From positions 1-64,000 of the forward strand of contig JAPPMG010000031.1 of assembly GCA_028819215.1 (NCBI GenBank): a stretch of 64,000 nucleotides of DNA, read 5' to 3'. Under the pieces are notes generated by a model that saw only the letters and a program-made list of their open reading frames with translations, made no database searches and was not told the DNA's origin. Below are positions 40,538 to 50,938 of the stretch, one piece after another. Source of the DNA: Bryobacterales bacterium (GTDB taxonomy: Bacteria; Acidobacteriota; Terriglobia; Bryobacterales; UBA6623). Position numbers and translations under genes: made by a program. Every line of letters begins with the position of its first letter. Positions within the stretch are counted from its first letter, which is position 1.

Positions 40538-42511
40538 ATGAGAGCTGCAATCCTCTCCTCTGTCCTGCTGTTCGCCAGCGCTGCTCTCGCCGAGATACCT
40601 GACAGCGATGCGCGCAACACCTCGATCCGGCACACGGACATGGTGTACTCGCTGCCCGACTACACGGCTGAGGAATGGAAGCAGCGGTCGGCTTTCTTGC
40701 GCAAGCAGGTGCTCTTCTCCGCGGGGTTGCTGCCCATGCCCGACAAGACGCCGCTTGACCCGCTCGTCGGGGAGGTGATCGAACACGAAGACTATTCGGT
40801 TGTCAGCGTTCTACTGCAGACCTATCCCGGCTACTACCTCGGCGGAAACCTCTACCGGCCAATTGGCAAGAGCAAGCCCTTCCCCGCAGTGGTTTCGCCT
40901 CACGGACACTGGCGTTACGGCCGCTTCGAGAACTCGGAGCTGAACTCCGTGCCGGGACGCGCGATCAGCCTAGCCCGGCAAGGCTACGTGGTGTTCGCCT
41001 ACGACATGGTTGGGTGGAATGACACGATGCAAACGCCGCACGGGTTTGCAGGTCCGCGCGAGGAGCTGTGGCTGTTCGGCTCGCTCGGCCTGCAGCTGTG
41101 GAACAGCATCCGCGTCGTGGACTACTTGGAGTCGCTGCCTGACGTGGACTCCAGCCGCATTGGCGTGACCGGGGCGTCCGGCGGCGGCACGCAGGCGTTC
41201 CTGCTGGCGGCCGTCGATGACCGCATCGGCTATTCCGCGCCGGTGAACATGGTTTCGTTCCAGATGCAGGGCGGCTCGCGCTGTGAGAATGCGCCGCTGC
41301 TGCGAATCGACACCAACAATGTCGAGATCTCCGCCGCGTTCGCGCCTAAGCCGCAGTTGCTGGTGGCGGCTACCGGCGATTGGACGGTAAACGTGCCCAC
41401 CCGCGAGTTTCCCGCAGTGCAGCGCATCTATGCCCTGCTCGATGCGAAGTCTAACGTCGAATGGCGGCAGTTCGACTCGCCGCACAACTATCACCAAGAC
41501 AGCCGCGAAGCCGTCTATCAGTTCTTCGGCAAGCATATCCTAGGGGACGCGGAGAGCGCGCATTTTGCCGAGCGCTCGTCGCGACCCGACCAGCTCAGCG
41601 CTCTGCTCTATCTCTGGGGTCGGCCGTTGCCCGAAGGTGCGGTCAGCCATGAGGAACTGGTGCGCCAGCGGATCGCGGCTGCCGAGGCTGACACGCTGGC
41701 ACTGGCGATAGAAGATGCCGGGTCCTTGGCGAATGCGCGGTCGGCGTTCCATGAGCGGCTCGCCTTGGCACTGCTAGCCGAGGTGCCTGCGCCCGGGGCC
41801 GTAGAAGCGAAGGCGATCTCCGGTGCCGATCTCGCCATCGGCCGGAGCGGCGTCGGCGATCGCGTTCCAGCACGGTTCCTGAATGCGGACTCACGCAAGG
41901 GCCGTCCGGTCCTGTTCGTCCATGCCGGCGGTGTCGATGCCGCCGCGCAGTCCGCGGTCGGCGAGGCATTGGCGAGAGGTGCTGCGCCGACGCTGCTAAT
42001 CGATGCATTCCAGACGGGATCGGCAGCGACGGAGCGAGACATCGCGGCGGTCGGCCGGAATGCCGAACGCTACTATCACGTGTTCAACCGCAGCGACGAT
42101 GCCAACCGCGTGCAGGACATCCTGACAGCTGCGGCCTTCCTGCGCAGCCACACCGGTTCGGACTCAATCAGTCTGGTGGCATCCGGGCGAGCGGGCCTCT
42201 GGGCGCTCCTAGCGGGTTCGCTGGATAGCGGCATAGGAGCGATCGTGGCGGACTTGGACAACTTCGACGCGGCAAACGACGCGGCCTATGCGGAGAGCTT
42301 GTTCATTCCGGGGCTGCGCCGCGCAGGTGACTTCCGCGCCGCGGCTGCGCTGACTTCTGAGCATGCCCGGCTGTTGCTGTACAACGCGCATTCCGCGTTT
42401 CCGACGCCCTGGCTCGAGGCGGCATTTGAGGCAAGCGGGAGACTTGGCGAACTGTCGGTCCCGGCAGAGGTTCCGCCCGCTTCGGACATATTGGAGTGGA
42501 TTGCCCGATGA
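40538..42511 (+). CDS. Exported alpha/beta hydrolase (acetylxylan-esterase-like)
   Basis: FPAVVSPHGHWRYGRFENSELNSVPGRAISLARQGYVVFAYDMVGWNDT; nucleophile motif IGVTGASGGGTQAFLLAAVDDRI. Confidence 0.88.
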   Translation: MRAAILSSVLLFASAALAEIPDSDARNTSIRHTDMVYSLPDYTAEEWKQRSAFLRKQVLFSAGLLPMPDKTPLDPLVGEVIEHEDYSVVSVLLQTYPGYYLGGNLYRPIGKSKPFPAVVSPHGHWRYGRFENSELNSVPGRAISLARQGYVVFAYDMVGWNDTMQTPHGFAGPREELWLFGSLGLQLWNSIRVVDYLESLPDVDSSRIGVTGASGGGTQAFLLAAVDDRIGYSAPVNMVSFQMQGGSRCENAPLLRIDTNNVEISAAFAPKPQLLVAATGDWTVNVPTREFPAVQRIYALLDAKSNVEWRQFDSPHNYHQDSREAVYQFFGKHILGDAESAHFAERSSRPDQLSALLYLWGRPLPEGAVSHEELVRQRIAAAEADTLALAIEDAGSLANARSAFHERLALALLAEVPAPGAVEAKAISGADLAIGRSGVGDRVPARFLNADSRKGRPVLFVHAGGVDAAAQSAVGEALARGAAPTLLIDAFQTGSAATERDIAAVGRNAERYYHVFNRSDDANRVQDILTAAAFLRSHTGSDSISLVASGRAGLWALLAGSLDSGIGAIVADLDNFDAANDAAYAESLFIPGLRRAGDFRAAAALTSEHARLLLYNAHSAFPTPWLEAAFEASGRLGELSVPAEVPPASDILEWIAR

Positions 42512-42645
42512 GTTCTGGCTGTAGCGAAGATGGGCTTGGTTCGCTGAGATCACGGCGGTTCGCCTGGCGGCGACGCCGCTGGTGCCAGCATTATCGAACT
42601 GGCCGCCGCAGCTGAGCGGGAGCGAACCATCCCATAATTGAATAG

Positions 42646-43122
42646 GTGCTGGAAACCGACAAACAAGACAGGCAGCCGCGGTCCAAGGCAATGATGCTGC
42701 TGATCGCGCTGGGGCTATTGCTGGGAATAGCTGGCGTCGGCTATCTGGAGTGGAAGGGGCGCTCGGATCTGCCGGTCGAGCAGGTTGTGCTCACAGACGA
42801 GGCGCGCGAATATCTCACCAGCCTCGACCTCAGCGATGTAGAGATGGGGGCCACAGACAACTCGCTTGGCCAGACACTGGTCGAAATCACCGGCACGATC
42901 CGGAATATCGGTGACAGGCCAGTGCGCAGCATCCGCCTGAACTGTGTCTTCTTCGACGTATACGGCATCGAACTCCACCGCGTACTCTCGACGATCGTGC
43001 GGTCGTCGCAGGGTCTACAACCGGGTGGGGAAGTGCCATTCAGGCTACCATTCGACGATATCCCTGATGGCTGGAATCAGGTCCTTCCCAGCCTGTACGT
43101 TGCCGAGATTGTGTTTGATTGA
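42646..43122 (+). CDS. Single-TM protein with FxLYD/DUF2393-like C-terminal domain
   Basis: TM segment MMLLIALGLLLGIAGVGYLEW then LVEITGTIRNIGDRPVRSIRLNCVFFDVYGIELHRVLSTIV; GTG start. Confidence 0.7.
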   Translation: MLETDKQDRQPRSKAMMLLIALGLLLGIAGVGYLEWKGRSDLPVEQVVLTDEAREYLTSLDLSDVEMGATDNSLGQTLVEITGTIRNIGDRPVRSIRLNCVFFDVYGIELHRVLSTIVRSSQGLQPGGEVPFRLPFDDIPDGWNQVLPSLYVAEIVFD

Positions 43123-43307
43123 AGGGCGCTCGGCCCGCGACGAATTCAGTAGAGCCCCGCAACAGCCCTTTCAGGTGCGGTGTGTCGGGTCGCCTCTGGG
43201 GCGAAGGGTACGGGTTCCCCTCGCTTCGAAATCGTCAAGGCCGCAAGCCAGACTCGATAGTCGATCCTACAAGTTCAGTCAACCGTGCTTCGGCCTCAAC
43301 CGAGGTG

Positions 43308-43823
43308 TTACGGCTTGTTCGACTCTTCTTGCTGAGCCAGCTTCTGACGATTTCGCTCGCGCCATTCGGCATCGTACGCATCGCTCAGTTCCTTTGAGAA
43401 CGCCTCGGGGTGGCTCATCCGGCGGGCGTACTTCCACTCCCACTCTTCGGTTTCAGGATTGTCGCTGAAATCGATTTCTTCATCTGGGACTTGCTTTGAC
43501 TCGTCCCAAGGCGGCTCGGGCACTTGTAGGCTCATGGGAATTTCCCCTCTATCCATGATATAGGAGCGTCTTTCGCTGCGCGATGCGGGCCGGGCCGAGA
43601 TGATCCGCCTTCGGCCTCCACGCTCAGTGAAGATCACGGAGATTGCCCTGCCCTCCAACAACTCTATCGCCTGCCAGCGAAGCTCTTTCCCGCGAGGAGA
43701 CCGCAATATCAGCGGATCTTGATCAAAGATTTGTACCGCATCTCGGAACGGTATGCCGTGCTTTCTGACGTTGGCGTGGTTTTTCTCTTCGAGCCACTCG
43801 AACCCCGACTCAAGATTCGGCAT
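43308..43823 (-). CDS. BrnT toxin domain fused to a C-terminal BrnA-like (non-DNA-binding) tail
   Basis: FEWLEEKNHANVRKHGIPFRDAVQIFDQDPL...RRRIISARPASRSERRSY (BrnT) continuing in frame into VPDEEIDFSDNPETEEWEWKYARRM. Confidence 0.8.
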   Translation of the reverse strand: MPNLESGFEWLEEKNHANVRKHGIPFRDAVQIFDQDPLILRSPRGKELRWQAIELLEGRAISVIFTERGGRRRIISARPASRSERRSYIMDRGEIPMSLQVPEPPWDESKQVPDEEIDFSDNPETEEWEWKYARRMSHPEAFSKELSDAYDAEWRERNRQKLAQQEESNKP

Positions 43824-43918
43824 AGGTAAGGATGGTGGCAGTTGTCGTCGGGAGGAGAGTCCGGCATTGCTACGACATTGCGTCTAACGCCGGGCGTCTC
43901 AGCACCTCTGGCCCAAAC

Positions 43919-45364
43919 TCACTCTCGCGGACGGTTCCGCGTGCCTAGCTCAGCGCGGTCGACCGGCCCGCCCGGCGCCAACTGGACATAGTCCGTATAG
44001 CTTACCGGCGACCGTGCGGGCTGAGCGGGCGGTTCCGTTCGATCCTCGCGGACCCATCGCTCGAAGCCCTCGATCCGGTCCGGGTGGGCGGATGCCAGAT
44101 CGGTCGTCTCGGCTCCGTCCCTGTCGAGATCGTAGAGCTCCACCGGGCCGTCGCTGGGACTCCGGACGAACTTCCACCGTCCGTTGCGGGCCGCCTGTGC
44201 CCGTAGCTCGGCATCGCCAGCTACGACTTCCCAGTAGAGCCAATCATGCTTGCGCTGCGTCGCGTCCCCTAGCAACGTAGGGACAATGGAGATTCCGTCT
44301 GTTCTAGGAGAGTCGACCCCGGCAAGCTCGGCGAAGGTCGGCATCATGTCCGGGAAATAGGTCACGTGGTCGCTGACGGACCCGGTCGCCACACGTCCCG
44401 GCCACCTAACGATTTGAGGGATCCTCAGGCCGCCTTCGTACATCGAGCCCTTGTACCCGCGCAAGCCCCCCGAGGCTTCGAAGAAATCCTCGCTCACGTC
44501 GAAACGAGATTGCGCGCCGTTGTCCGAATTGAAGATCACGACGGTCTCCTCGTCGATACCCAGGCTCTCAAGCAAGTCCAGCATCCGGCCAACGTCGCGG
44601 TCGAGGCGGGAGACCATCGCTGCGTAGGTCGCCCTGGGATTTGGCGACACGATATAGCCGACCCGGCGTTCCTGGCCCCCGCCCACTTCGGGGAACTGGC
44701 CGAGGTACTCCTTGAGAGAATCGGCCGGAACTGCCAGCTCGACGTGAGGGATCGTCACAGGCAGGTAGCAGAAGAAGGGCCCGTCGCGGTTGTTGCGAAC
44801 GAACTCTAGAGCACGCTCGAACAGGACGTCGTGCGTATATTGCCCTCTGCCGCCGTTCTCGTTCTGGCGCAGGTTCATCCGGCCGTGGTTGAGCGTCAAC
44901 CAGAACGGATAGAAGAAGTGTGCATGCACCTGATGCAGGTACCCAAGGAAGTCGTCAAAGCCCTGTCGCAGCGGATGCCCGGGACTGCCCGCTAGGCCGA
45001 GACCCCACTTGCCGTAGCCACCAGTGGCGTAGCCCGCCGACTTCAAGACCTCCGCCAGCGTGATGTCGGAGTCCTGCAGGTGGGCGTCGCCGAGGTTGCC
45101 TCTAACGGACGTGTGTCCTCCGTGCAGGCCCGTCATCAAGACGCTGCGCGATGGAGCGCACACGGTTGATCCGGCATAGGCTTGCGTGAACCGCATCCCT
45201 TCGGCGGCGAGTCGATCGATGTTTGGCGTCTTGATCTTGGTTTGGCCGTAGGAGCCGAGGTGGCCGTAGCCCAGATCGTCAGCCATGATGTAGACGATGT
45301 TTGGCGCACCAGCGGCAGCGCCCGCGGCCAGCAGGAATCCAAGAAAGACAGCCATCAGCTTCAT
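43919..45364 (-). CDS. Sulfatase (arylsulfatase family)
   Basis: PNIVYIMADDLGYGHLGSYGQTKIKTPNIDRLAAEG; CAPSR formylglycine motif in STVCAPSRSVLMTG; signal peptide at 45364. Confidence 0.94.
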   Translation of the reverse strand: MKLMAVFLGFLLAAGAAAGAPNIVYIMADDLGYGHLGSYGQTKIKTPNIDRLAAEGMRFTQAYAGSTVCAPSRSVLMTGLHGGHTSVRGNLGDAHLQDSDITLAEVLKSAGYATGGYGKWGLGLAGSPGHPLRQGFDDFLGYLHQVHAHFFYPFWLTLNHGRMNLRQNENGGRGQYTHDVLFERALEFVRNNRDGPFFCYLPVTIPHVELAVPADSLKEYLGQFPEVGGGQERRVGYIVSPNPRATYAAMVSRLDRDVGRMLDLLESLGIDEETVVIFNSDNGAQSRFDVSEDFFEASGGLRGYKGSMYEGGLRIPQIVRWPGRVATGSVSDHVTYFPDMMPTFAELAGVDSPRTDGISIVPTLLGDATQRKHDWLYWEVVAGDAELRAQAARNGRWKFVRSPSDGPVELYDLDRDGAETTDLASAHPDRIEGFERWVREDRTEPPAQPARSPVSYTDYVQLAPGGPVDRAELGTRNRPRE

Positions 45365-45786
45365 GCCCTGCACGGTATCACGCCAGCACGATCCGACGAA
45401 AGGTGACCGTCCCGGGCGTATGGGAAGAGCCGGGAGCGGGTCTCCACGACGCATTGGCAGCTCCGTAGCGAACTGCCGCCGCAAGGTTGTGGCGCCACAG
45501 GGTGCTTGTCATCCATGGACGAGATCAGTCCTTCGGCGGTATCGCTGTCCCGCGGGCCATGGGAGCGCTCCGAAGCAACCCGCAGATCGAGCTACAGAAC
45601 TCGTGGCTCAGATCGCCGAGCGTACGGTCAAGTCAACTTGCTTCGATCACGAGCGTGTCGCCCGAGCGCACGCGCAGACTCGCCTCCGCGGCGAGCGCGG
45701 CCGTACAGTTGGAAAGAGAATCAGCGGTGCAACCGATTGCAATCAAGAGAAGCCAAAGAGGAACCAACCGAAGAGTGTGCAACAAC

Positions 45787-46602
45787 ATGCCAGACCAACA
45801 TCCGCGAATCATCAAGCCCACCAGGCGGGAGACGATCATTGGCGCCAGTGCTGCGCTTGGCTCGCTAGTCGTCGGTCCGGACTTCTCCCGGGCTGCCGAA
45901 TGCATCTTGTCTTCGACACAGATCGACGGCCCCTACCACATCCAGGACGCGGAAAATCGGCGTGACGTGCGTTCAGGCAAGCCGGGCGTCGACCTCGTGC
46001 TGCGCATGAAGATCGTCGACGCCGAGGGCTGCGAGGCGATCTCCGGAGTGAGGACCGAGATCTGGTCCTGCGACGCTTTGGGGAACTACAGCGGCCATCC
46101 GGACGTCGATCCCAACGTTCCGCCCGGCTCCGGTGGCAGCGTCCGTCCCCCGGGCGGCGGAAGAGGTGCTCCGACTGGCGGACCGCGTCCGCCCAGAGCT
46201 GGAGGACGCCGACCCGGCGGATTTCGCGGCGGCCGTCGCGAGCCGACCGGCCCGAAACGATTCCTGCGCGGCTCGCAAGTTGCGAATGATCAGGGTGAGG
46301 CGGAATTCCTGACCATCTACCCCGGCTGGTACAACCCGCGCGCCGTGCACGTTCATGTGAAGGTGCATCTTGGCGGCCAGGAATTGCTCACGACCCAGCT
46401 CTATTTCCCCGATGACTTGACCGACTCAATCCATCAGACGGAACCCTACAAGGAGCGCTACCCGACGCCCTTTCCGAACTCCAAGGATCGAGTCAAGTAC
46501 TGGACGACCGGAGGGGAAGAGCCGATCGGCGTCATTCCAACGATGACGACCGAAGGCAACACCCAGGTCGGAACGCTCACGATCGGAGTCAAACGGGCCT
46601 GA
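45787..46602 (+). CDS. Exported intradiol ring-cleavage dioxygenase (protocatechuate 3,4-dioxygenase beta-like)
   Basis: Tat-like [72 protein letters not shown] (Tyr/Tyr/His/His ligands). Confidence 0.9.
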   Translation: MPDQHPRIIKPTRRETIIGASAALGSLVVGPDFSRAAECILSSTQIDGPYHIQDAENRRDVRSGKPGVDLVLRMKIVDAEGCEAISGVRTEIWSCDALGNYSGHPDVDPNVPPGSGGSVRPPGGGRGAPTGGPRPPRAGGRRPGGFRGGRREPTGPKRFLRGSQVANDQGEAEFLTIYPGWYNPRAVHVHVKVHLGGQELLTTQLYFPDDLTDSIHQTEPYKERYPTPFPNSKDRVKYWTTGGEEPIGVIPTMTTEGNTQVGTLTIGVKRA

Positions 46603-46622
46603 CGGGTCCTAGGGAATGCGCC

Positions 46623-46800
46623 ATGTCAGCAGCGAAACGAGTAGCGGGCCTCGCGCCACTGGTGTTGGCCTACACGCTGGCTGGGTGGGGCGCCGGACCG
46701 AACACCCTGTTGATGATGGCAGATGACCTCGGTTGGAACGACGTTGGTCTCAACGGAAGCGCGATCGAGACGCCCGCGATCGACAGCTTGGCGTCCGGGG
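46623..46800 (+). pseudogene. Truncated sulfatase N-terminus
   Basis: Signal peptide + [35 protein letters not shown], then homology ends; remaining ORF is antisense to the adjacent DUF1552 gene. Confidence 0.8.
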
Positions 46801-46819
46801 AATCGAGTGGCGCGCCGCG

Positions 46820-48223
46820 CTACGCGCGGATGGCGTCGGTCGGCCGGCCCTCGCGATCCGCCGGGCCGAGGCGATCCGTGGCTCCCATCGCATCGAGCAT
46901 CGTGTTGTACAGGTCGAGCGCCTCGCTTCCCAGGTCGAGTATCTGCCCGGTCTTGAACCTGCCGCCCGCACCTGAGATCGCGTGGAAGACACCGGAAAGC
47001 TCGCGCTTGACGTCTGAATGCCTGCCATCGCCCGATTCGGTCGATACCGTCACCATCGAGTTCTGCAGAGCGGACTGCCCGTTGACGTCTTGCACGGCGT
47101 CGAGCCGATGCAGGAAGTAGGCTGCCTCCCGCAAGTGCATATGGGCGTGGGCCCGCAATTGCGGATTCTGGCTCTCCGGCTTGTAGTCATGCCACCACTC
47201 ATGGCTGCACGCCTTTGCGCCTGTGGCGTCGCGCTGCCCGGCGTCATCGAACTCAAAGACCTTGCGGCCGGCGAATTCGTAATTCCCTCGGATGCGCAAG
47301 CGCTCACCAGCCGCCAGAAACGTCAGCGAACCGAATCGTACCCGATCCATTTCGACTGCCAGCGCGTACAAATCCGCCGTCAGCCGCCATTCGCTCGTAA
47401 GGGCGGCAAGATCCATGTCGATCCCCTCGCCGCCCGGGTCAGCGTAGCCCCCGTGGGCGATCCGCGATCTCGGCGGCAACTGGGGCCCGTTCGGTTCCTC
47501 CCGCCGTTGCGAGAATGCGCGTTGCTCAAACTCGCGGATGCGGTCTAGGTGGTCCGCCAAGCGAGACCTCGATTCGGCGCCCAGCGGCGAATTGTCCCCG
47601 ATGAAGTGCTGGTACTGTCCCACCACGGCATCGAGCACGCTCCGGCGGAACCGCTCCTTTTCGCCGGCAGCGCCTTCCGGCAGTTCGATTCGCCCGAACA
47701 CCCGGTCGAACAGATCACGGGGCTTCTCCTGCATGGCCGCCGCCACCGTACCGTCGGAACGGTAACTGTGGACGTATCTGCTGATGCGGCTCCGCCGGAA
47801 ATAGGTGCCGGCGATCACCGTCGGAGTGACTCCTCGAGGCTGTCCGTTCGGGTAGTGCGCGTGGCGAACGACTTGGTCAATGGAGGGGCCGCCCGCGCGC
47901 GCTTCGCCGTTCGGAGGCTCGGCTGTGAACGCCCCGCTGGAGCCGTCGAAGTGAGCGTTGATGCCTGACTCGTCGCAACGAACCTGATCGACGTTTCGCA
48001 GGATCAAGAGCCTGTCCGCGAGCGGTCGCAGGGGCTCCATCACGCCATCGAATCCCTCGGACTGCAGAGGTGCCGGAATCCCGAGGCCGAAGAAGACATT
48101 GAACGCCCGCACTGGAACGGCAGCGGACGCACTGGCCCGCATTTCGTCAAGCAGGGGCAGGCCGATCCCGATTCCCCCTACGCCTCTGAGAACCGTTCGT
48201 CGGCTGATGTGACGGTTGGTCAT
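46820..48223 (-). CDS. DUF1552 domain-containing protein
   Basis: [21 protein letters not shown] leader; [31 protein letters not shown]-terminal region [39 protein letters not shown]. Confidence 0.92.
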   Translation of the reverse strand: MTNRHISRRTVLRGVGGIGIGLPLLDEMRASASAAVPVRAFNVFFGLGIPAPLQSEGFDGVMEPLRPLADRLLILRNVDQVRCDESGINAHFDGSSGAFTAEPPNGEARAGGPSIDQVVRHAHYPNGQPRGVTPTVIAGTYFRRSRISRYVHSYRSDGTVAAAMQEKPRDLFDRVFGRIELPEGAAGEKERFRRSVLDAVVGQYQHFIGDNSPLGAESRSRLADHLDRIREFEQRAFSQRREEPNGPQLPPRSRIAHGGYADPGGEGIDMDLAALTSEWRLTADLYALAVEMDRVRFGSLTFLAAGERLRIRGNYEFAGRKVFEFDDAGQRDATGAKACSHEWWHDYKPESQNPQLRAHAHMHLREAAYFLHRLDAVQDVNGQSALQNSMVTVSTESGDGRHSDVKRELSGVFHAISGAGGRFKTGQILDLGSEALDLYNTMLDAMGATDRLGPADREGRPTDAIRA

Positions 48224-48253
48224 CTAGCTGCGGCTCCTATCATAGCTGTGCGG

Positions 48254-50938
48254 CTACGGCTCTGTCTGCGTCCTTCGGACCAGATCGCTTGTGACAATCG
48301 CCTCGATTAGGCTTGCGTAGGTTCCGCCGCTTGCTTGGCTGCGCCGATGGATTTCGTCGACCGCGGGCTCGTCAGTTGGCGAAAGTGGCCGGCCGATCGC
48401 GAACTGGGTTACTTTCCTGGTGAGATTGCGTCGGGCACGGTCGCTCGCGGCGAGCAGTTCCATCATTTCGGCGGCCGTGGCATACGCGACCGGTTCGTCG
48501 GAGCCCGGAAACAGGATCTCGCCGTCCTCTCGCAGTTCGTTGCCGTGCTCGTCGAAATCGTGGTAGCCGCCGAGGCCGTCGAACCGCTCCAGTCCGAAAG
48601 CCAGCGGCTCGAACCTGGCGTGACAGCCCCCGCAAGCCGGGCTTTCCACCCGGTCGGTGGCGATGGCCCGACGGGATCTGCCGGCGCTCGCCGGCACGGG
48701 CGTGGTGTCGGTGCCGGGAGGAGGGGAGCCGACTTCGCCGAACAGCAGGTCCTCAAGAACGAAGAGCCCCCGGGTGACCATCGATGCCTCGCTTCCGCCC
48801 TTCGTCAACACCGCGCCCTGCGTCAGAATTCCTCCCCGGCTCGGAACGCCAGCGAGTTCGTAGCGTCTCAGTCCGGACCCCTGAATGTCGAGGCCGTAGT
48901 GCGTGGCGAGAGCAGGGGTGAGATAGGTGAACTGCGCATTGAGCAGGTCCCCAAGTGGCCGACGCTGATCCCAGACCAGGTCCTTGAAGAAGGCGATTGT
49001 CTCGGAACGCATGTCCGCCGCCAACTGCGGATTCCACTGGGGGAACTGCTCGCTGTCGGGGCGCAGGGTTTCGAGTCGTCCCAGGTCGAGCCACTGGGCG
49101 ACGAATTCCACCGAGCGGGCGACTGCCCGCGGATCAGCGAGCATCCGGCGGGTCTGGCGTCGCAGCTCTCCGATATCGTGAAGGGTTCCCGCGGCGGCGG
49201 CGGCGGACAGGGCCGTGTCAGGCGGCTCTCCCCAGATGATATAGCTGAGCCGTGCCGCAAGTTCGTGGGCGTCGGTCGGCCAACGGCTTCCGTCGCCCTT
49301 CTGCTGCTCGATGCGGTAGAGGAAACGCGGCGACTGCAGCATGGCTTCCAGCACATGCCGGACGGCCCCCTCGAAACTGCCCCCCGAGGACCGCACGGAC
49401 TCTGCGAGGGCACGATACAGGTCGATTTCGCGTTCCGAGAGCGGGCCACGGAGAATTCGCTCCCCCATTCGTCGGAGGTGGCTGTCCGTCAGCTCGGTGC
49501 CGTCTCCCGCTATGCGCTTGATGTTGATTCGCTGTGCTGTGGACTCAGCTAGCCGTGCATACGCTTCTACGTGCCGCAAGTCCACCGTGAGGTTGTAGGC
49601 TGTGTTCTCGAATCCGTCCGCGCGAAGATCCGGGGGCACGAGCCGAGCCGCTTCTTCCGAGAGATCGACTCCCGTTGCGCTGCGAATCGAGGCGGCGTAC
49701 TCGGAAACCGTAAGCCTGCGGACTGCGCTGGGGAGGTTGTTTTGACCGCGACCGTGGAGGGCGGGGTCGATCGTCTCGTATGACCAAGCTGCCCCGCCAT
49801 CGATCCATTCGCGCAGTGCCTGCTTCTGGGCCGCCGATAGCGGCGGGCGGTTCTGCGGCATCGCTTCTGATTCCGCCATCAGCCACACAAGGCTCTCGCT
49901 CGCCGCCCCCGGCACGATGGCATTGCCGTGGTCTCCTCCGGCCAGGGCTGACTCGCGCGAAGAAAGGTCCAACCCTGCCTGCCTCACGGCGGAATCATGG
50001 CAGTCCAGGCAGTGGCTTGCCAGAAGCGGAGCGATCTTGTCCTCGAACAGCGTCGGGCTTGCGGACACCTTGACAGAAACCGGCTCGACTAGCCTCGGCC
50101 CTGCCCGGAAGTTCCGTGCCACCTCCTCGGCCAGCAGGTCGCGGCCGTAGATGGCGACCAAGTACACGCTTCCCAGCCAGGGCTCCCGGCCTTGGGGGCC
50201 GTTTCCGATCACGAGCGTCGTCTTCTCCCAGTCCGAGGCGGATCCTGCGATCGTGCCTTCGGAAGCAATCTCTCCGTCGAGGAAAACTCGCGCTCGTCCG
50301 CTACGATCGCGGGTGAAAGCCAAGTGTGTCAGTGCGGGTCTGGCGCTGGCTTCAGGTGTCCGGATTGGAAGGGCTTCCCCAGTTCCCGTTCTACTGGTGC
50401 GAAATCGAGCTTCGAAACGGTCGCCCACCTGGACCAGCGCAAAATTATGCTGACTCGTGGCGTTGGACATCATGACGATGCCTGCACTTGTGGCTTCGCC
50501 CTGAGCCACGGGCTCGATCCAGGCCTCCACCGTCAGTTCGCCCGATACGCGCACCAAGTCCGCGATCTTCGCGACACGTTCCAGAGATCGCAGCCTGGTC
50601 GGCCGGTCGATCGTCAAGGAACCGTCTGCCAGTCTCACGGCGTCAGGGTCGTCCAGCTTCGTGTCCGCCGCTTCTAGGAAGCCCGAGCGATCCAGCACGA
50701 GTTCGCCCTTCAGGGAGCCGAAGTCGTAGAGCGCTACCAAGCCGTCGCGGACTCGCGGCAGATCTTGCGCCAATCCGCCGCTTGCCAGCGCGTGGATGCA
50801 TCCCAGCCAAAGCATGCAGGCCGCGATCACGCGGGTCACGCCGCGCAGGCCACCCGGCAGGGCTGCGTCCTGGATCCGAACTGAAGCCTCCGCGTAGCGC
50901 ATTTCTGGCGGTCGCGCGAGGACCGGGATCAATCGCAT
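48254..50938 (-). CDS. DUF1592/DUF1588/DUF1587/DUF1585 cytochrome-type protein with LamG-like N-terminal domain
   Basis: HCLDCHDSAVRQAGLDLSSRESALAGG, RRLTVSEYAASIRSATGVDLS, LGRLETLRPDSEQFPQWNPQLAADMRSETIAFF, CGGCHARFEPLAFGLERFD; LamG-like segment after signal peptide. Confidence 0.92.
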   Translation of the reverse strand: MRLIPVLARPPEMRYAEASVRIQDAALPGGLRGVTRVIAACMLWLGCIHALASGGLAQDLPRVRDGLVALYDFGSLKGELVLDRSGFLEAADTKLDDPDAVRLADGSLTIDRPTRLRSLERVAKIADLVRVSGELTVEAWIEPVAQGEATSAGIVMMSNATSQHNFALVQVGDRFEARFRTSRTGTGEALPIRTPEASARPALTHLAFTRDRSGRARVFLDGEIASEGTIAGSASDWEKTTLVIGNGPQGREPWLGSVYLVAIYGRDLLAEEVARNFRAGPRLVEPVSVKVSASPTLFEDKIAPLLASHCLDCHDSAVRQAGLDLSSRESALAGGDHGNAIVPGAASESLVWLMAESEAMPQNRPPLSAAQKQALREWIDGGAAWSYETIDPALHGRGQNNLPSAVRRLTVSEYAASIRSATGVDLSEEAARLVPPDLRADGFENTAYNLTVDLRHVEAYARLAESTAQRINIKRIAGDGTELTDSHLRRMGERILRGPLSEREIDLYRALAESVRSSGGSFEGAVRHVLEAMLQSPRFLYRIEQQKGDGSRWPTDAHELAARLSYIIWGEPPDTALSAAAAAGTLHDIGELRRQTRRMLADPRAVARSVEFVAQWLDLGRLETLRPDSEQFPQWNPQLAADMRSETIAFFKDLVWDQRRPLGDLLNAQFTYLTPALATHYGLDIQGSGLRRYELAGVPSRGGILTQGAVLTKGGSEASMVTRGLFVLEDLLFGEVGSPPPGTDTTPVPASAGRSRRAIATDRVESPACGGCHARFEPLAFGLERFDGLGGYHDFDEHGNELREDGEILFPGSDEPVAYATAAEMMELLAASDRARRNLTRKVTQFAIGRPLSPTDEPAVDEIHRRSQASGGTYASLIEAIVTSDLVRRTQTEP

